A stretch of DNA of 64,000 nucleotides from Janibacter sp. CX7 (GTDB lineage: Bacteria; Actinomycetota; Actinomycetes; Actinomycetales; Dermatophilaceae): positions 3,038,001-3,102,000 of the forward strand of contig NZ_CP101464.1 in the NCBI RefSeq assembly GCF_024362365.1, in the 5' to 3' direction. Of this stretch, positions 1 through 7,446 are shown one piece after another. Below the pieces are notes generated by a model that saw nothing but the letters and a program-made list of their open reading frames with translations, made no database searches and was not told the DNA's origin. The translations under genes were made by a program, and so were the position numbers. Position 1 is the stretch's first letter, and the number at the start of each line of letters is the position of its first letter.

Positions 1-2
1 CC

Positions 3-224
3 GTCGTCGAGGGCGACGGGGCCAACGACCTGCTCGGCCTGGCGCTCGACCCCAACGTCCAGATCCAGGAGTCGAAGGTCGGCTCCTGCGACATCCGCCC
101 CGGTCGCCGGCCTCGGGGCGAGGAGCTGCTGCGCCTCGTCGCGGAGTACCAGTCGCGCTCGGGCACGACCGTCGAGACCGGCAACCAGCACCGCGACGAG
201 CCCCACGACGAAGGGAGGCCGTGA
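3..224 (+). CDS. Formate dehydrogenase major (catalytic) subunit, 3' end only
   Basis: An open frame enters from the left edge and ends at TGA 222-224, giving the last 73 residues of a larger protein. The visible part, with GLALDPNVQIQESKVGSCDI, resembles the end of the C-terminal molybdopterin-dinucleotide domain of molybdopterin formate dehydrogenases. The stop overlaps the ATG of the Fe-S subunit gene (TGATG), so the two are translationally coupled. The active-site region, where a selenocysteine UGA would lie, is outside the window. The nearby sel genes make a selenoprotein form likely, but that is inference. Identification rests on the operon more than on this short tail. Confidence 0.8.
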   Translation, partial: VVEGDGANDLLGLALDPNVQIQESKVGSCDIRPGRRPRGEELLRLVAEYQSRSGTTVETGNQHRDEPHDEGRP

Positions 225-1333
225 TGGGTTATCTCTCCCGGCAGCTGTCGGGCGTCACCGAGCCCGCCCGCGACGCGGGGTGGCAGGAGGCGCCCGAACG
301 CAAGGGCTTCTTCACCGACACCTCCATCTGCATCGGCTGCAAGGCCTGCGAGGTCGCGTGCAAGGAGTGGAACGGCATCCCCCTCGACGGCCTCGCCATC
401 ACGGGCAACAGCTACGACAACACCGGTGACCTGGGCGCGAGCACGTGGCGGCACGTCGCCTTCGTCGAGCAGAGCCGCGAGCGCATCGAGGCCGCCCGTG
501 AGTCCGGTCGGCGGCTCGTCGACCTGGGCATGCCGGCCGTCGGTGAGCCACCCACGCAGCCCCCGACGGGCGGCGCACCCGCCGGCTACGGCACCCTCCC
601 CGCGCCGATCGAGGGACACGGACCGGCGCTGACCGACATGCTCGCCGAGAAGGCCGACGTCGAGGCCGGCGGCACCGGGCACCTCGGTGTGACCGTCGAC
701 GGCGTGCCGATCGTCGGGTCCGTGCCGGAGTTTCGCTGGCTGATGTCCTCCGACGTGTGCAAGCACTGCACCCACGCCGGCTGCCTCGACGTGTGCCCGA
801 CGGGTGCGCTCTTCCGCAGCGAGCACGGCACGGTCGTCGTCCAGGCCGATGTCTGCAACGGCTGCGGCTACTGCGTCGGCGCGTGCCCCTTCGGCGTCAT
901 CGAGCGGCGCAACGACGCGAGCGTCTCGGTGCGCGCCGACGACCACGTGCCCAATGTCGGTGTCGCGCAGAAGTGCACGCTCTGCTACGACCGCCTCTCC
1001 CACGACCAGACGCCCGCGTGCGCGCAGACCTGCCCGACGACGTCGATCAAGTTCGGCACCCACGACGACATGGTCGCCACGGCCCGGGACCGCGTCGCCC
1101 AGCTGCACGAGCAGGGCTTCACCGAGGCGCGCCTCTACGGGGCCAACGAGCACGACGGCGTCGGCGGCACCGGCTCGGTCTTCCTCCTGCTCGACGAGCC
1201 CGAGGTCTACGGCCTGCCGCCGGACCCCGAGGCCCCGACGAAGCGACTGCCCGAGATGTTCCGCGCCGCCGGCCTCGCCGGGGTCGGCCTGCTCGGCGCC
1301 GTCGCCGTCTCCTTCCTCGGGAGCCGGACGTGA
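224..1333 (+). CDS. Formate dehydrogenase iron-sulfur (beta) subunit
   Basis: This 369-residue protein would carry electrons from the catalytic subunit to the membrane subunit through 4Fe-4S clusters. Cysteine groups are visible at about residues 36-46 (CIGCKACEVAC), 178-190 (CKHCTHAGCLDVC), 211-221 (CNGCGYCVGAC) and 250-267 (CTLC...CAQTC), the four-cluster ferredoxin pattern of FdnH/FdoH-type subunits. A hydrophobic segment near residues 345-365 may anchor the C-terminus. ATG 224 is preferred to GTG 221 because it overlaps the upstream stop and follows AAGGGAGG. The downstream NrfD-type gene overlaps its stop. A stretch between the first two clusters (about residues 80-150) is longer than usual for the family. 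Confidence 0.93.
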   Translation: MGYLSRQLSGVTEPARDAGWQEAPERKGFFTDTSICIGCKACEVACKEWNGIPLDGLAITGNSYDNTGDLGASTWRHVAFVEQSRERIEAARESGRRLVDLGMPAVGEPPTQPPTGGAPAGYGTLPAPIEGHGPALTDMLAEKADVEAGGTGHLGVTVDGVPIVGSVPEFRWLMSSDVCKHCTHAGCLDVCPTGALFRSEHGTVVVQADVCNGCGYCVGACPFGVIERRNDASVSVRADDHVPNVGVAQKCTLCYDRLSHDQTPACAQTCPTTSIKFGTHDDMVATARDRVAQLHEQGFTEARLYGANEHDGVGGTGSVFLLLDEPEVYGLPPDPEAPTKRLPEMFRAAGLAGVGLLGAVAVSFLGSRT

Positions 1334-2442
1334 CGACCTCTCCCTTCGACAGCTACCGACCGCCCGAGGAGGGTGGCCGCCGACGCCGCCGTGACCGCGC
1401 GAAGGGGGCTGCCGGCACCGCTCGCAGCTGGCTCACCCGCGAGGGCGGGGGCCGACGCGAGGCGCCCGCGGTTCCGGACGCGGAGTTCAGCAGCTACTAC
1501 GGCCAGGCGATCGTCAAGCCGGTGCCGTGGGACCACAAGATCTCGGCCTACCTCTTCGTCGGCGGCATCGCCGGTGTCTCGGGCATCGTCCAGGCGGGTG
1601 CAGCGGCGACGGGCAACTCTGTGCTGCAACGCAACTCGCGCCTGACGGCGATGGCGGCCGTGGGCCTCAGCGGCATCGCGCTCGTCGCCGACCTCGGCCG
1701 GCCGGAGCGCTTCCTCAACATGATGCGCACGGTCAAGCTCACCTCGCCGATGTCGGTCGGCACGTGGATCCTGTCCGCCTACGCGGGCTTCGCCGGGGTG
1801 ACCACGGGCGCCGAGGTGCTGCGCCTGCTGCCCGCCCGCGGTCCGGTCGCCGCACTCACCCGCGTCACCGACGCCCTCGGCACCCCCTCGACGATCGGTC
1901 AGGCGGCCTTCGGTGCGCCGCTCGCGGCCTACACGGCCGTGCTGCTCGCCGACACCGCGCACCCGGTGTGGCACGAGAGCCGGAGGGAGCTCCCCTTCGT
2001 CTTCGTCGGGTCGGCCGCGCTGGCCGCAGGCGGCGTGCAGATGGTGCTCACCCCCACCACCCTCGCCGGACCGGTGCGACGCCTGGCGCTGCTCGGTGTC
2101 GGCACCGAGCTGCTCGCGATGCACCGTCTCGAGGAGCACCTCACCGACCTCGGCATCGACGAGCCGGTGCGCACGGGCACTGCGGGCGGTCGCCTACGCC
2201 TGGCCCGCGCCCTCGCCATCGGTGGCGGGCTCGGCACCCTGCTCGCCGGACGCAGCCGCATCGTCGCGGTCGCCTCGGGCACCGCCCTGGCCGCCGCCTC
2301 GGCACTGACCCGCATGGGCATCGTCGAGGCGGGCATCGAGTCCGCCAAGGACCCGCGCCACACCGTCCGTGTCCAGCGCGACCGGCTCGAGCGCCGGCGC
2401 GAGGACGGCGTCGTCGACGACAGCATCGTCACCGTCAGGTAG
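1330..2442 (+). CDS. NrfD-type membrane anchor subunit of formate dehydrogenase
   Basis: The 370-residue protein has a charged cytoplasmic N-terminus of about 60 residues, then repeated hydrophobic helices with the motif DLGRPERFLNMMRTVKLTSP typical of NrfD/PsrC polysulfide-reductase membrane subunits. It probably passes electrons from the Fe-S subunit to the quinone pool. The GTG start at 1330 overlaps the stop of the Fe-S subunit gene (GTGA), so the three genes form one operon. A gamma-type cytochrome b subunit as in E. coli FdnI is not seen, so this is the NrfD-anchored form of the enzyme. Confidence 0.88.
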   Translation: MTTSPFDSYRPPEEGGRRRRRDRAKGAAGTARSWLTREGGGRREAPAVPDAEFSSYYGQAIVKPVPWDHKISAYLFVGGIAGVSGIVQAGAAATGNSVLQRNSRLTAMAAVGLSGIALVADLGRPERFLNMMRTVKLTSPMSVGTWILSAYAGFAGVTTGAEVLRLLPARGPVAALTRVTDALGTPSTIGQAAFGAPLAAYTAVLLADTAHPVWHESRRELPFVFVGSAALAAGGVQMVLTPTTLAGPVRRLALLGVGTELLAMHRLEEHLTDLGIDEPVRTGTAGGRLRLARALAIGGGLGTLLAGRSRIVAVASGTALAAASALTRMGIVEAGIESAKDPRHTVRVQRDRLERRREDGVVDDSIVTVR

Positions 2443-2485
2443 CACCCCGTCACCATCCGGTGGCACCCGACCAGTGGGAGGTTCC

Positions 2486-3760
2486 ATGAGCACGGCACCC
2501 GAGCAGGCCCCGACGTCCGCCGGCGGCAACCGCTGGCTCATCCTCGCGGGCGGTGTCCTCGTCCAGCTGGCGATCGGCGCCGTCTACGCGTGGAGCACCT
2601 TCAGCAAGGCGATCCAGGCCGACCCGTCGGCGCTCGAGCTGACCAAGGTGCAGGCGACGATCCCCTTCGAGGTCGCCATCGGCATGATCTTCGTCGGGAC
2701 CTTCCTCGGTGGACGGATCCAGGACAAGCAGGGGCCACGCCTCGTCGCGCTCGTCGGCGTGACGATCTACTCGATCGGCATCATCCTCGCGAGCTTCGCC
2801 CGTGATGCCTCCGACCTGTGGCTTCTCATCCTCGGCTACGGCGTGCTCGGCGGCTTCGGCCTCGGTCTGGCCTACATCGTGCCGATCGCCATGCTGCAGA
2901 AGTGGTTCCCTGACAAGCGCGGTCTGATCACCGGCATCGCGGTGGGCGGCTTCGGCTTCGGTGCGGTCATCACCTCGCCGCTCGCGCAGCGGATGATCGA
3001 CTCGAGCGAGGACTTCCAGCAGTACCCGACGAAGGTCTTCCTCTACCTCGGTATCGCCTACCTCGTCATGGGCCTCATCGGCGCCTCGGTCTTCAAGAAC
3101 CCCCCGGCCGGCTACACCGTCGGCGGTGCCCCGGCCGCGGCGAAGGGGGATGCCCCCGCCAAGAACGTCGCGGGCAAGGACTTCACCCAGCAGGAGGCCA
3201 TGCGCACGCCCCAGTGGTACCTGCTGACGCTCATCCTGACGATCTCGGTGACCGCGGGCATCTCGCTCATCTCGGTGGCCGCGGGCACCGCGACCGACGT
3301 CGCCGGCATGAGTGCCGCGGCGGCCGCGACCCTCGTCGGCGTCATGGGCCTCTTCAACGGCGGCGGCCGCATCCTCTGGGCGGCGGTCTCGGACAAGATC
3401 GGGCGCATGCCGGCCTTCCTCGGCATCCTCGGCCTGCAGGGACTGGCCCTGCTCGCGATCCCGCACGCGGGCTCGGCAGTCGTCTTCTACGTCCTGTGCG
3501 CCATCGTCTACACCTGTTACGGCGGCGCCTTCGGCACCCTGCCCTCGACGGCCGGCGACTTCTTCGGCGTGAAGAACTCCGGCGCGATCTACGGCCTGAT
3601 GCTCATCGGCTGGTCCATCGGTGGCATCGTCGGCCCGCTGCTCATCTCGTGGCTCATCGGCGAGGACCAGCAGTACACGATGGCCTTCACCGTCGTCGGC
3701 GTCATCGCCCTCGTCGGCGCGGTCATCCCCTTCATCACCAAGAAGCCGCAGCACGCCTGA
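2486..3760 (+). CDS. OFA-family MFS transporter (oxalate/formate antiporter-like)
   Basis: This 424-residue protein has about 12 hydrophobic segments and begins with the motif GGVLVQLAIGAVYAWSTFSK, characteristic of the OFA (oxalate:formate antiporter) family. The ATG at 2486 follows GGGAGG at good spacing, 43 bases after the NrfD-type gene. Its place directly behind a formate dehydrogenase operon suggests movement of formate or a related small acid. Substrate cannot be read from sequence, and many OFA members of actinobacteria are uncharacterised. Confidence 0.87.
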   Translation: MSTAPEQAPTSAGGNRWLILAGGVLVQLAIGAVYAWSTFSKAIQADPSALELTKVQATIPFEVAIGMIFVGTFLGGRIQDKQGPRLVALVGVTIYSIGIILASFARDASDLWLLILGYGVLGGFGLGLAYIVPIAMLQKWFPDKRGLITGIAVGGFGFGAVITSPLAQRMIDSSEDFQQYPTKVFLYLGIAYLVMGLIGASVFKNPPAGYTVGGAPAAAKGDAPAKNVAGKDFTQQEAMRTPQWYLLTLILTISVTAGISLISVAAGTATDVAGMSAAAAATLVGVMGLFNGGGRILWAAVSDKIGRMPAFLGILGLQGLALLAIPHAGSAVVFYVLCAIVYTCYGGAFGTLPSTAGDFFGVKNSGAIYGLMLIGWSIGGIVGPLLISWLIGEDQQYTMAFTVVGVIALVGAVIPFITKKPQHA

Positions 3761-3769
3761 GGCAACCGC

Positions 3770-3890
3770 CCCCCTTCGCATTTCCTTGAGGTCGTCGCAC
3801 CCCGGGTCGTATTTCCTGAAGGAAATGCGAAAGGGGGCGCATTGCCGTTGGGCAATGCGGGCGTGAGGGCGCATTGCCGTTGGGCAATGC
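3770..3890. repeat. Intergenic repeat island (two hairpin families)
   Basis: This convergent gap between the MFS and rhodanese genes is packed with small inverted repeats. The unit CGCATTTCCTTGAGGTCG (3777-3794) is followed by a near-perfect palindrome around TTTCCTGAAGGAAA (3808-3829). Two identical copies of the hairpin GCATTGCCGTTGGGCAATGC then lie at 3839-3858 and 3871-3890. The last family recurs at 25275-25294, and the first recurs near 25138 and inside selB near 8342. The island may also serve as a bidirectional terminator. Confidence 0.85.
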
Positions 3891-3901
3891 GGAAGGGGGG
3901 G

Positions 3902-4294
3902 CTACTCGCGGACGTCGGCGGGCCCGGTGTGCAGGGGCAGGCCGGCCGCGGCCCAGGCCTCGACCCCGCCGATGACGTCGGTCGCGTCCACCCCGAGGGA
4001 GCGAAGGGAGGCCGCGGCCAGCGACGAGCTGTAGCCCTGGCGGCACAGCACGACGACCCGGGTCCCGGGCAGCGCCTCGAGGATGCGGTGCGGGCAGGTC
4101 GGGCCGAGCCGCCACTCGAGGACGGTTCGGTCGATGACGAGCGCGCCGGGCAGCTCGCCCTGCCGGGCCCGCTGCGCGGCGGTGCGGGTGTCGACGAGGA
4201 GGGCTCCCCCCTTCGCCGCGTCGTGGGCCTGCTGCGGGGTGAGCCGAGTCAGGCCGGCCCGGGCCGCCTCAAGGACCCGGTCGACCTCGCTCAC
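3902..4294 (-). CDS. Single-domain rhodanese-like sulfurtransferase
   Basis: The 130-residue protein is one rhodanese domain, with the aspartate-arginine motif LLVDTRTAAQRARQGELPGA and an active-site loop CRQGYSSS whose cysteine is about residue 84. Its start overlaps the end of selD (ATGA), so it is co-transcribed with selenophosphate synthetase. Rhodaneses can carry persulfide or perselenide on the active cysteine, so a role in delivering selenium to SelD is an attractive inference; a plain sulfurtransferase role is also possible. It lacks the P-loop domain of tRNA 2-selenouridine synthase (SelU/YbbB). Confidence 0.85.
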   Translation of the reverse strand: MSEVDRVLEAARAGLTRLTPQQAHDAAKGGALLVDTRTAAQRARQGELPGALVIDRTVLEWRLGPTCPHRILEALPGTRVVVLCRQGYSSSLAAASLRSLGVDATDVIGGVEAWAAAGLPLHTGPADVRE

Positions 4295-5292
4295 GCGACC
4301 TGCACGAGCACGCCGTCACCGAGGGAGCCGGCCGCGACCGTCTCGCCGACGACCGGGGCGCCGGGCACCTCGCCGACGACGAGCAGGCCGCCGGAGGTCT
4401 GCGCGTCGGCGAGCAGGATCAGCTCGTCCTCGGCGATGCCGTCGGCCGCGAGGTGTGGTCGGACCCAGTCGAGGTTGCGGCGGGAGCCGCCGGGCACGTG
4501 GCCGGCGGCGAGGGCCTCGCGGGCACCGGCGACATAGGGCACGGCCGCGGCGTCAACACGGGCCGCGACCCCGGAGGCGCGGCTCATCTTGTAAAGGTGG
4601 CCGAGCAGGCCGAATCCGGTGACGTCCGTCGCCGCCCGGATGCCCGCCGCGACGGCTGCCCGGGAGGCGTCACGGTTGAGGGTGACCATCGAGGCGATCG
4701 CCTCCTCGCTGCGCTCGCCGGTCGCCTTGTGCCGGTTGTTGAGCACCCCGACGCCGAGCGGCTTGGTCAGGCTGATCGGCAGCCCCGCCTCGGCGGCGTC
4801 GTTGCGCATGAGCCGCTCGGGGTCGGCCGTGCCGGTCACCGCCATGCCGTAGATCGGCTCGGGGGCGTCGATGCTGTGCCCACCGAGCACGGGGAATCCG
4901 GCCTCGGTCGCGAGGTCCAGGCCACCGCGCAGGACCTCGCGGAGCAGGTCGGTCGGCAGCAGCTCCCGCGGCCAGGCGACGAGGTTGATCCCCATGACCG
5001 GCTCGCCGCCCATGGCGTAGACGTCGGAGACCGCATTGGCCGCCGCGATCCGCCCCCAGTCGTAGGGGTCGTCGACGACGGGGGTGAAGAAGTCGGTCGT
5101 CGACAGCACGGCCTGACCACCGGCGATGCGCACGGCCGCCGCGTCGTCACCGTCGTCGAGCCCGACGAGGACGTCCAATCCGGGCGGGGCCGAGACGTGC
5201 AGACCGGCGACGATCTGCTCGAGCTCGCCGGCCGGGATCTTGCAGGCGCAGCCCCCGCCGCGCGCGTACTGGGTCAGGCGGATCTGCTCCAT
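4291..5292 (-). CDS. selD: Selenide, water dikinase (selenophosphate synthetase)
   Basis: This makes selenophosphate, the selenium donor for Sec-tRNA(Sec). The 333-residue protein starts with RLTQYARGGGCACK. Its Cys15 and Lys18 align with E. coli SelD Cys17 and Lys20, so this is the cysteine form and not a selenoprotein. An aspartate-rich ATP/Mg site follows (GLDDGDDAA) and then the motif VLSTTDFFTP, as in the PurM-like ATP-binding fold. The gene overlaps the downstream rhodanese gene and lies 26 bases after the mazF-like toxin gene. tRNA-Sec, selA and selB follow on the other strand. Confidence 0.97.
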   Translation of the reverse strand: MEQIRLTQYARGGGCACKIPAGELEQIVAGLHVSAPPGLDVLVGLDDGDDAAAVRIAGGQAVLSTTDFFTPVVDDPYDWGRIAAANAVSDVYAMGGEPVMGINLVAWPRELLPTDLLREVLRGGLDLATEAGFPVLGGHSIDAPEPIYGMAVTGTADPERLMRNDAAEAGLPISLTKPLGVGVLNNRHKATGERSEEAIASMVTLNRDASRAAVAAGIRAATDVTGFGLLGHLYKMSRASGVAARVDAAAVPYVAGAREALAAGHVPGGSRRNLDWVRPHLAADGIAEDELILLADAQTSGGLLVVGEVPGAPVVGETVAAGSLGDGVLVQVA

Positions 5293-5318
5293 GACCCCAC
5301 CGTAGAGCGCAGACCTCG

Positions 5319-5666
5319 TCAGAGCCCGAGGTGGAGGCGCAACGCGTCATCGACCTCGTCGAGCAGGGCTGCCGGGACACGACCGATGACACCGCCCAGA
5401 CGCTGGACGTCGATCGCGCGGACCTGCTCCGCCTGCGCCTTGGAGTCGAGGGACAGGCCCGTGCGGTCCGCGGGCAGCATGGCCTGGAAGGCAAAGATCC
5501 GCTCGGTGTTGCTCGTCAACGGCACGACGGTGACCACGCCCCGGCCACGGCGCACGGCCGAGCGGTTGGCGACGTCGTTGCTCACGACAAGGACCGGCCG
5601 ACGCTTGGCGGCCTCGCTGCCACGCACCGGGTCGAGGTCGGCGAGCCGGATCTCACCGCGCAGCAT
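5319..5666 (-). CDS. MazF/PemK-like type II toxin (endoribonuclease)
   Basis: The 115-residue protein begins MLRGEIRLADLDPVRGSEAAKRRPVLVVSND, the typical start of PemK/MazF toxins, and continues with VVTVVPLTSN and a C-terminal helix (IGRVPAALLDEVDDALRLHLGL). These toxins cleave mRNA. The chosen ATG at 5666 overlaps the end of the upstream antitoxin gene by 14 bases, normal for such modules; the longer open frame upstream has no family similarity. The module sits between selD and selC and may share a transcript with selD. Confidence 0.88.
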   Translation of the reverse strand: MLRGEIRLADLDPVRGSEAAKRRPVLVVSNDVANRSAVRRGRGVVTVVPLTSNTERIFAFQAMLPADRTGLSLDSKAQAEQVRAIDVQRLGGVIGRVPAALLDEVDDALRLHLGL

Positions 5667-5883
5667 CGCCCAGCCCGTCGCCGGCGACCCCGTCCCACGC
5701 GTCGGCGTCGCCGGCCGCCTGCCACTCGGCCCAGGCCTCGTCGTAGTGGACCTCCAGGCCTCGCAGCCGGAGAAGCTCGACTGCTCGGTGGAGCGCGGCG
5801 GACCGACTGGACAGCCCCTCCTCACGAGCGACCTCGTCGAGGAGCGCCACGTCCTCGTCGGGCAGGCTGACACTGATCTTCAT
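5653..5883 (-). CDS. MazE-like ribbon-helix-helix antitoxin
   Basis: This 76-residue protein starts MKISVSLPDEDVALLDEVAREEGLSS, a ribbon-helix-helix DNA-binding domain. It has an acidic tail (EVHYDEAWAEWQAAGDADAWDG) suited to masking a toxin. It overlaps the MazF-like toxin gene by 14 bases and precedes it, the usual antitoxin-first order. It would neutralise the toxin and repress its own promoter, which must lie in the short region before tRNA-Sec. Confidence 0.85.
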   Translation of the reverse strand: MKISVSLPDEDVALLDEVAREEGLSSRSAALHRAVELLRLRGLEVHYDEAWAEWQAAGDADAWDGVAGDGLGDAAR

Positions 5884-5956
5884 ACTGTGATGCTACTTCG
5901 GTCGTACCGCGATCACCAGAGGCGCTCCGGTCGAGCGACTGTCTAGGGTGTCCCTC

Positions 5957-6052
5957 GGAGGCGTCTGGGTTCCTGGTGGTCCCCCCGGTCTTCAACACCG
6001 GTGAGGCCGAGCATCTCGGTCTGGCGGGTTCGATTCCCGTCCGCCTCCGCCA
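5957..6052 (+). tRNA. selC: tRNA-Sec (UCA anticodon)
   Basis: The 96-base gene reads UGA as selenocysteine. The acceptor arm pairs GGAGGCG (5957-5963) with CGCCTCC (6042-6048), followed by encoded GCCA. The anticodon TCA is at 5992-5994 in a GGTCTTCAACACC stem-loop. A long variable arm follows (GAGGCCGAGCATCTCGGTC), and then the T loop GGTTCGATTCC. Length, UCA anticodon and long extra arm are diagnostic of bacterial tRNA-Sec. It lies immediately upstream of selA, 41 bases before the chosen start. Confidence 0.96.
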
Positions 6053-6093
6053 CAGCTGCCCGACCCCACCGTCCGACGAAGGGAGACCCGCCC

Positions 6094-7446
6094 GTGGACG
6101 AGGACCCGCGCCGGTCGATCCCCCGCACCGACACGCTGCTGGCGGATCCCCCCTTCGTCGTGGCGGCGGAGCGTCTCGGCCGGTCCGTGGTGCGCACGGC
6201 GATCGTCGCGGCCCAGCAGCGGGCGCGGGCCGGCGAGATCCCGCCGGACGAGGTGGCAGCCGCGGCCCTCGCGGCCCTGCCCACCCGGGCCTCGTCGCTC
6301 ACGCCGGTGCTCAACGCGACGGGCGTCGTGGTGCACACCAATGTCGGGCGAGCACCCTTGTCCCCCAGCGCGATCGACGCGGTCGTCGATGCTGCGGGCT
6401 ATGTCGACGTCGAGATGGACCTGACGACCGGAGCCCGCAGCCGACGGGGTGCGGGTGCCCTGGCAGCTCTGCTCGAGGCAGTGCCGGACGCCGCTGGTGC
6501 ACTGGCGGTCAACAACGGCGCCGCCGCCCTCGTCCTCGCCACGACGGCCCTCGCCGCCGGGCGCGAGGTCGTCGTCTCGCGCGGCGAGATGGTCGAGATC
6601 GGCGACGGATTTCGCCTGCCCGACCTCATCGCCTCGACCGGCGCGCGCCTGCGCGAGGTCGGCACGACCAACCGCACGCACCTGCGCGACTACGCCGACG
6701 CCATCGGCCCCGAGACCGGGTGCGTGCTCAAGGTGCACCCGAGCAACTTCCGGGTGGACGGGTTCACGACCGCCGTCGGGCTCGAGGACCTGCGCGGTCT
6801 GACCCGGCCCGACGGCTCTCGGGTGCCGGTCGTCGCCGACATCGGCTCCGGGCTGCTGACCCCTGACCCTCTCCTGCCCGACGAACCCGACGCGACGACC
6901 TGGCTGCGCGCCGGCGCGACGATCGTGACCGCCAGCGGCGACAAGCTGCTCGGCGGGCCCCAGGCAGGTCTCGTCCTCGGCGACGCCGAGGTCGTCGAGC
7001 GGCTGCGGCGCCACCCGCTCGCCCGGGCCCTGCGGGTCGACAAGCTCACCCTCGCCGCGCTCGAGGCGACCGTGCGCGGCCCGGTCCCACCGGTCACCGC
7101 GTCGCTCCACGCCACCGCTGACGAGCTACGGCCGAGGATCGACGCCTTGGCGGCGGCACTGGGCCGCGAGGTCGTTGCCGTCGACGGCCGCGTCGGCGGC
7201 GGAGGCGCCCCCGGCGTGCCACTGCCCGGCTGGGCGGTCGAGGTGCCCGTCGAGGCGGTCGAGCGGCTGCGTCGGCCCACCGATGGCGTGCCCGTCGTGC
7301 TCGCTCGTGTCGAGGGCGGCCGCGGCCTGGTCGACCTGCGCTGCATCCCGGCCGACCGTGACGTCGACGTGGAGCGAGCGCTGCGAGCAGCCCTGGGCGA
7401 CAACGCCGCCCACCACGGGACCGGGGCGGAGCCCCCTTCGTCATGA
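6094..7446 (+). CDS. selA: L-seryl-tRNA(Sec) selenium transferase
   Basis: This PLP enzyme converts seryl-tRNA(Sec) to selenocysteyl-tRNA(Sec) using selenophosphate. The 450-residue protein has the SelA N-terminal domain ([13 protein letters not shown]), the motif [20 protein letters not shown] near residue 70, and the PLP lysine in [13 protein letters not shown] at about residue 284. The GTG at 6094 follows GAAGGGAGA at good spacing and excludes the tRNA-Sec gene from the reading frame. The end overlaps selB by four bases. Confidence 0.96.
   Translation: MDEDPRRSIPRTDTLLADPPFVVAAERLGRSVVRTAIVAAQQRARAGEIPPDEVAAAALAALPTRASSLTPVLNATGVVVHTNVGRAPLSPSAIDAVVDAAGYVDVEMDLTTGARSRRGAGALAALLEAVPDAAGALAVNNGAAALVLATTALAAGREVVVSRGEMVEIGDGFRLPDLIASTGARLREVGTTNRTHLRDYADAIGPETGCVLKVHPSNFRVDGFTTAVGLEDLRGLTRPDGSRVPVVADIGSGLLTPDPLLPDEPDATTWLRAGATIVTASGDKLLGGPQAGLVLGDAEVVERLRRHPLARALRVDKLTLAALEATVRGPVPPVTASLHATADELRPRIDALAAALGREVVAVDGRVGGGGAPGVPLPGWAVEVPVEAVERLRRPTDGVPVVLARVEGGRGLVDLRCIPADRDVDVERALRAALGDNAAHHGTGAEPPSS

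Noticed and set aside
4291..5292. SelD as a selenoprotein
   Set aside because: The codon aligned with E. coli Cys17 is a cysteine codon (Cys15 here), and no in-frame TGA is present near it.
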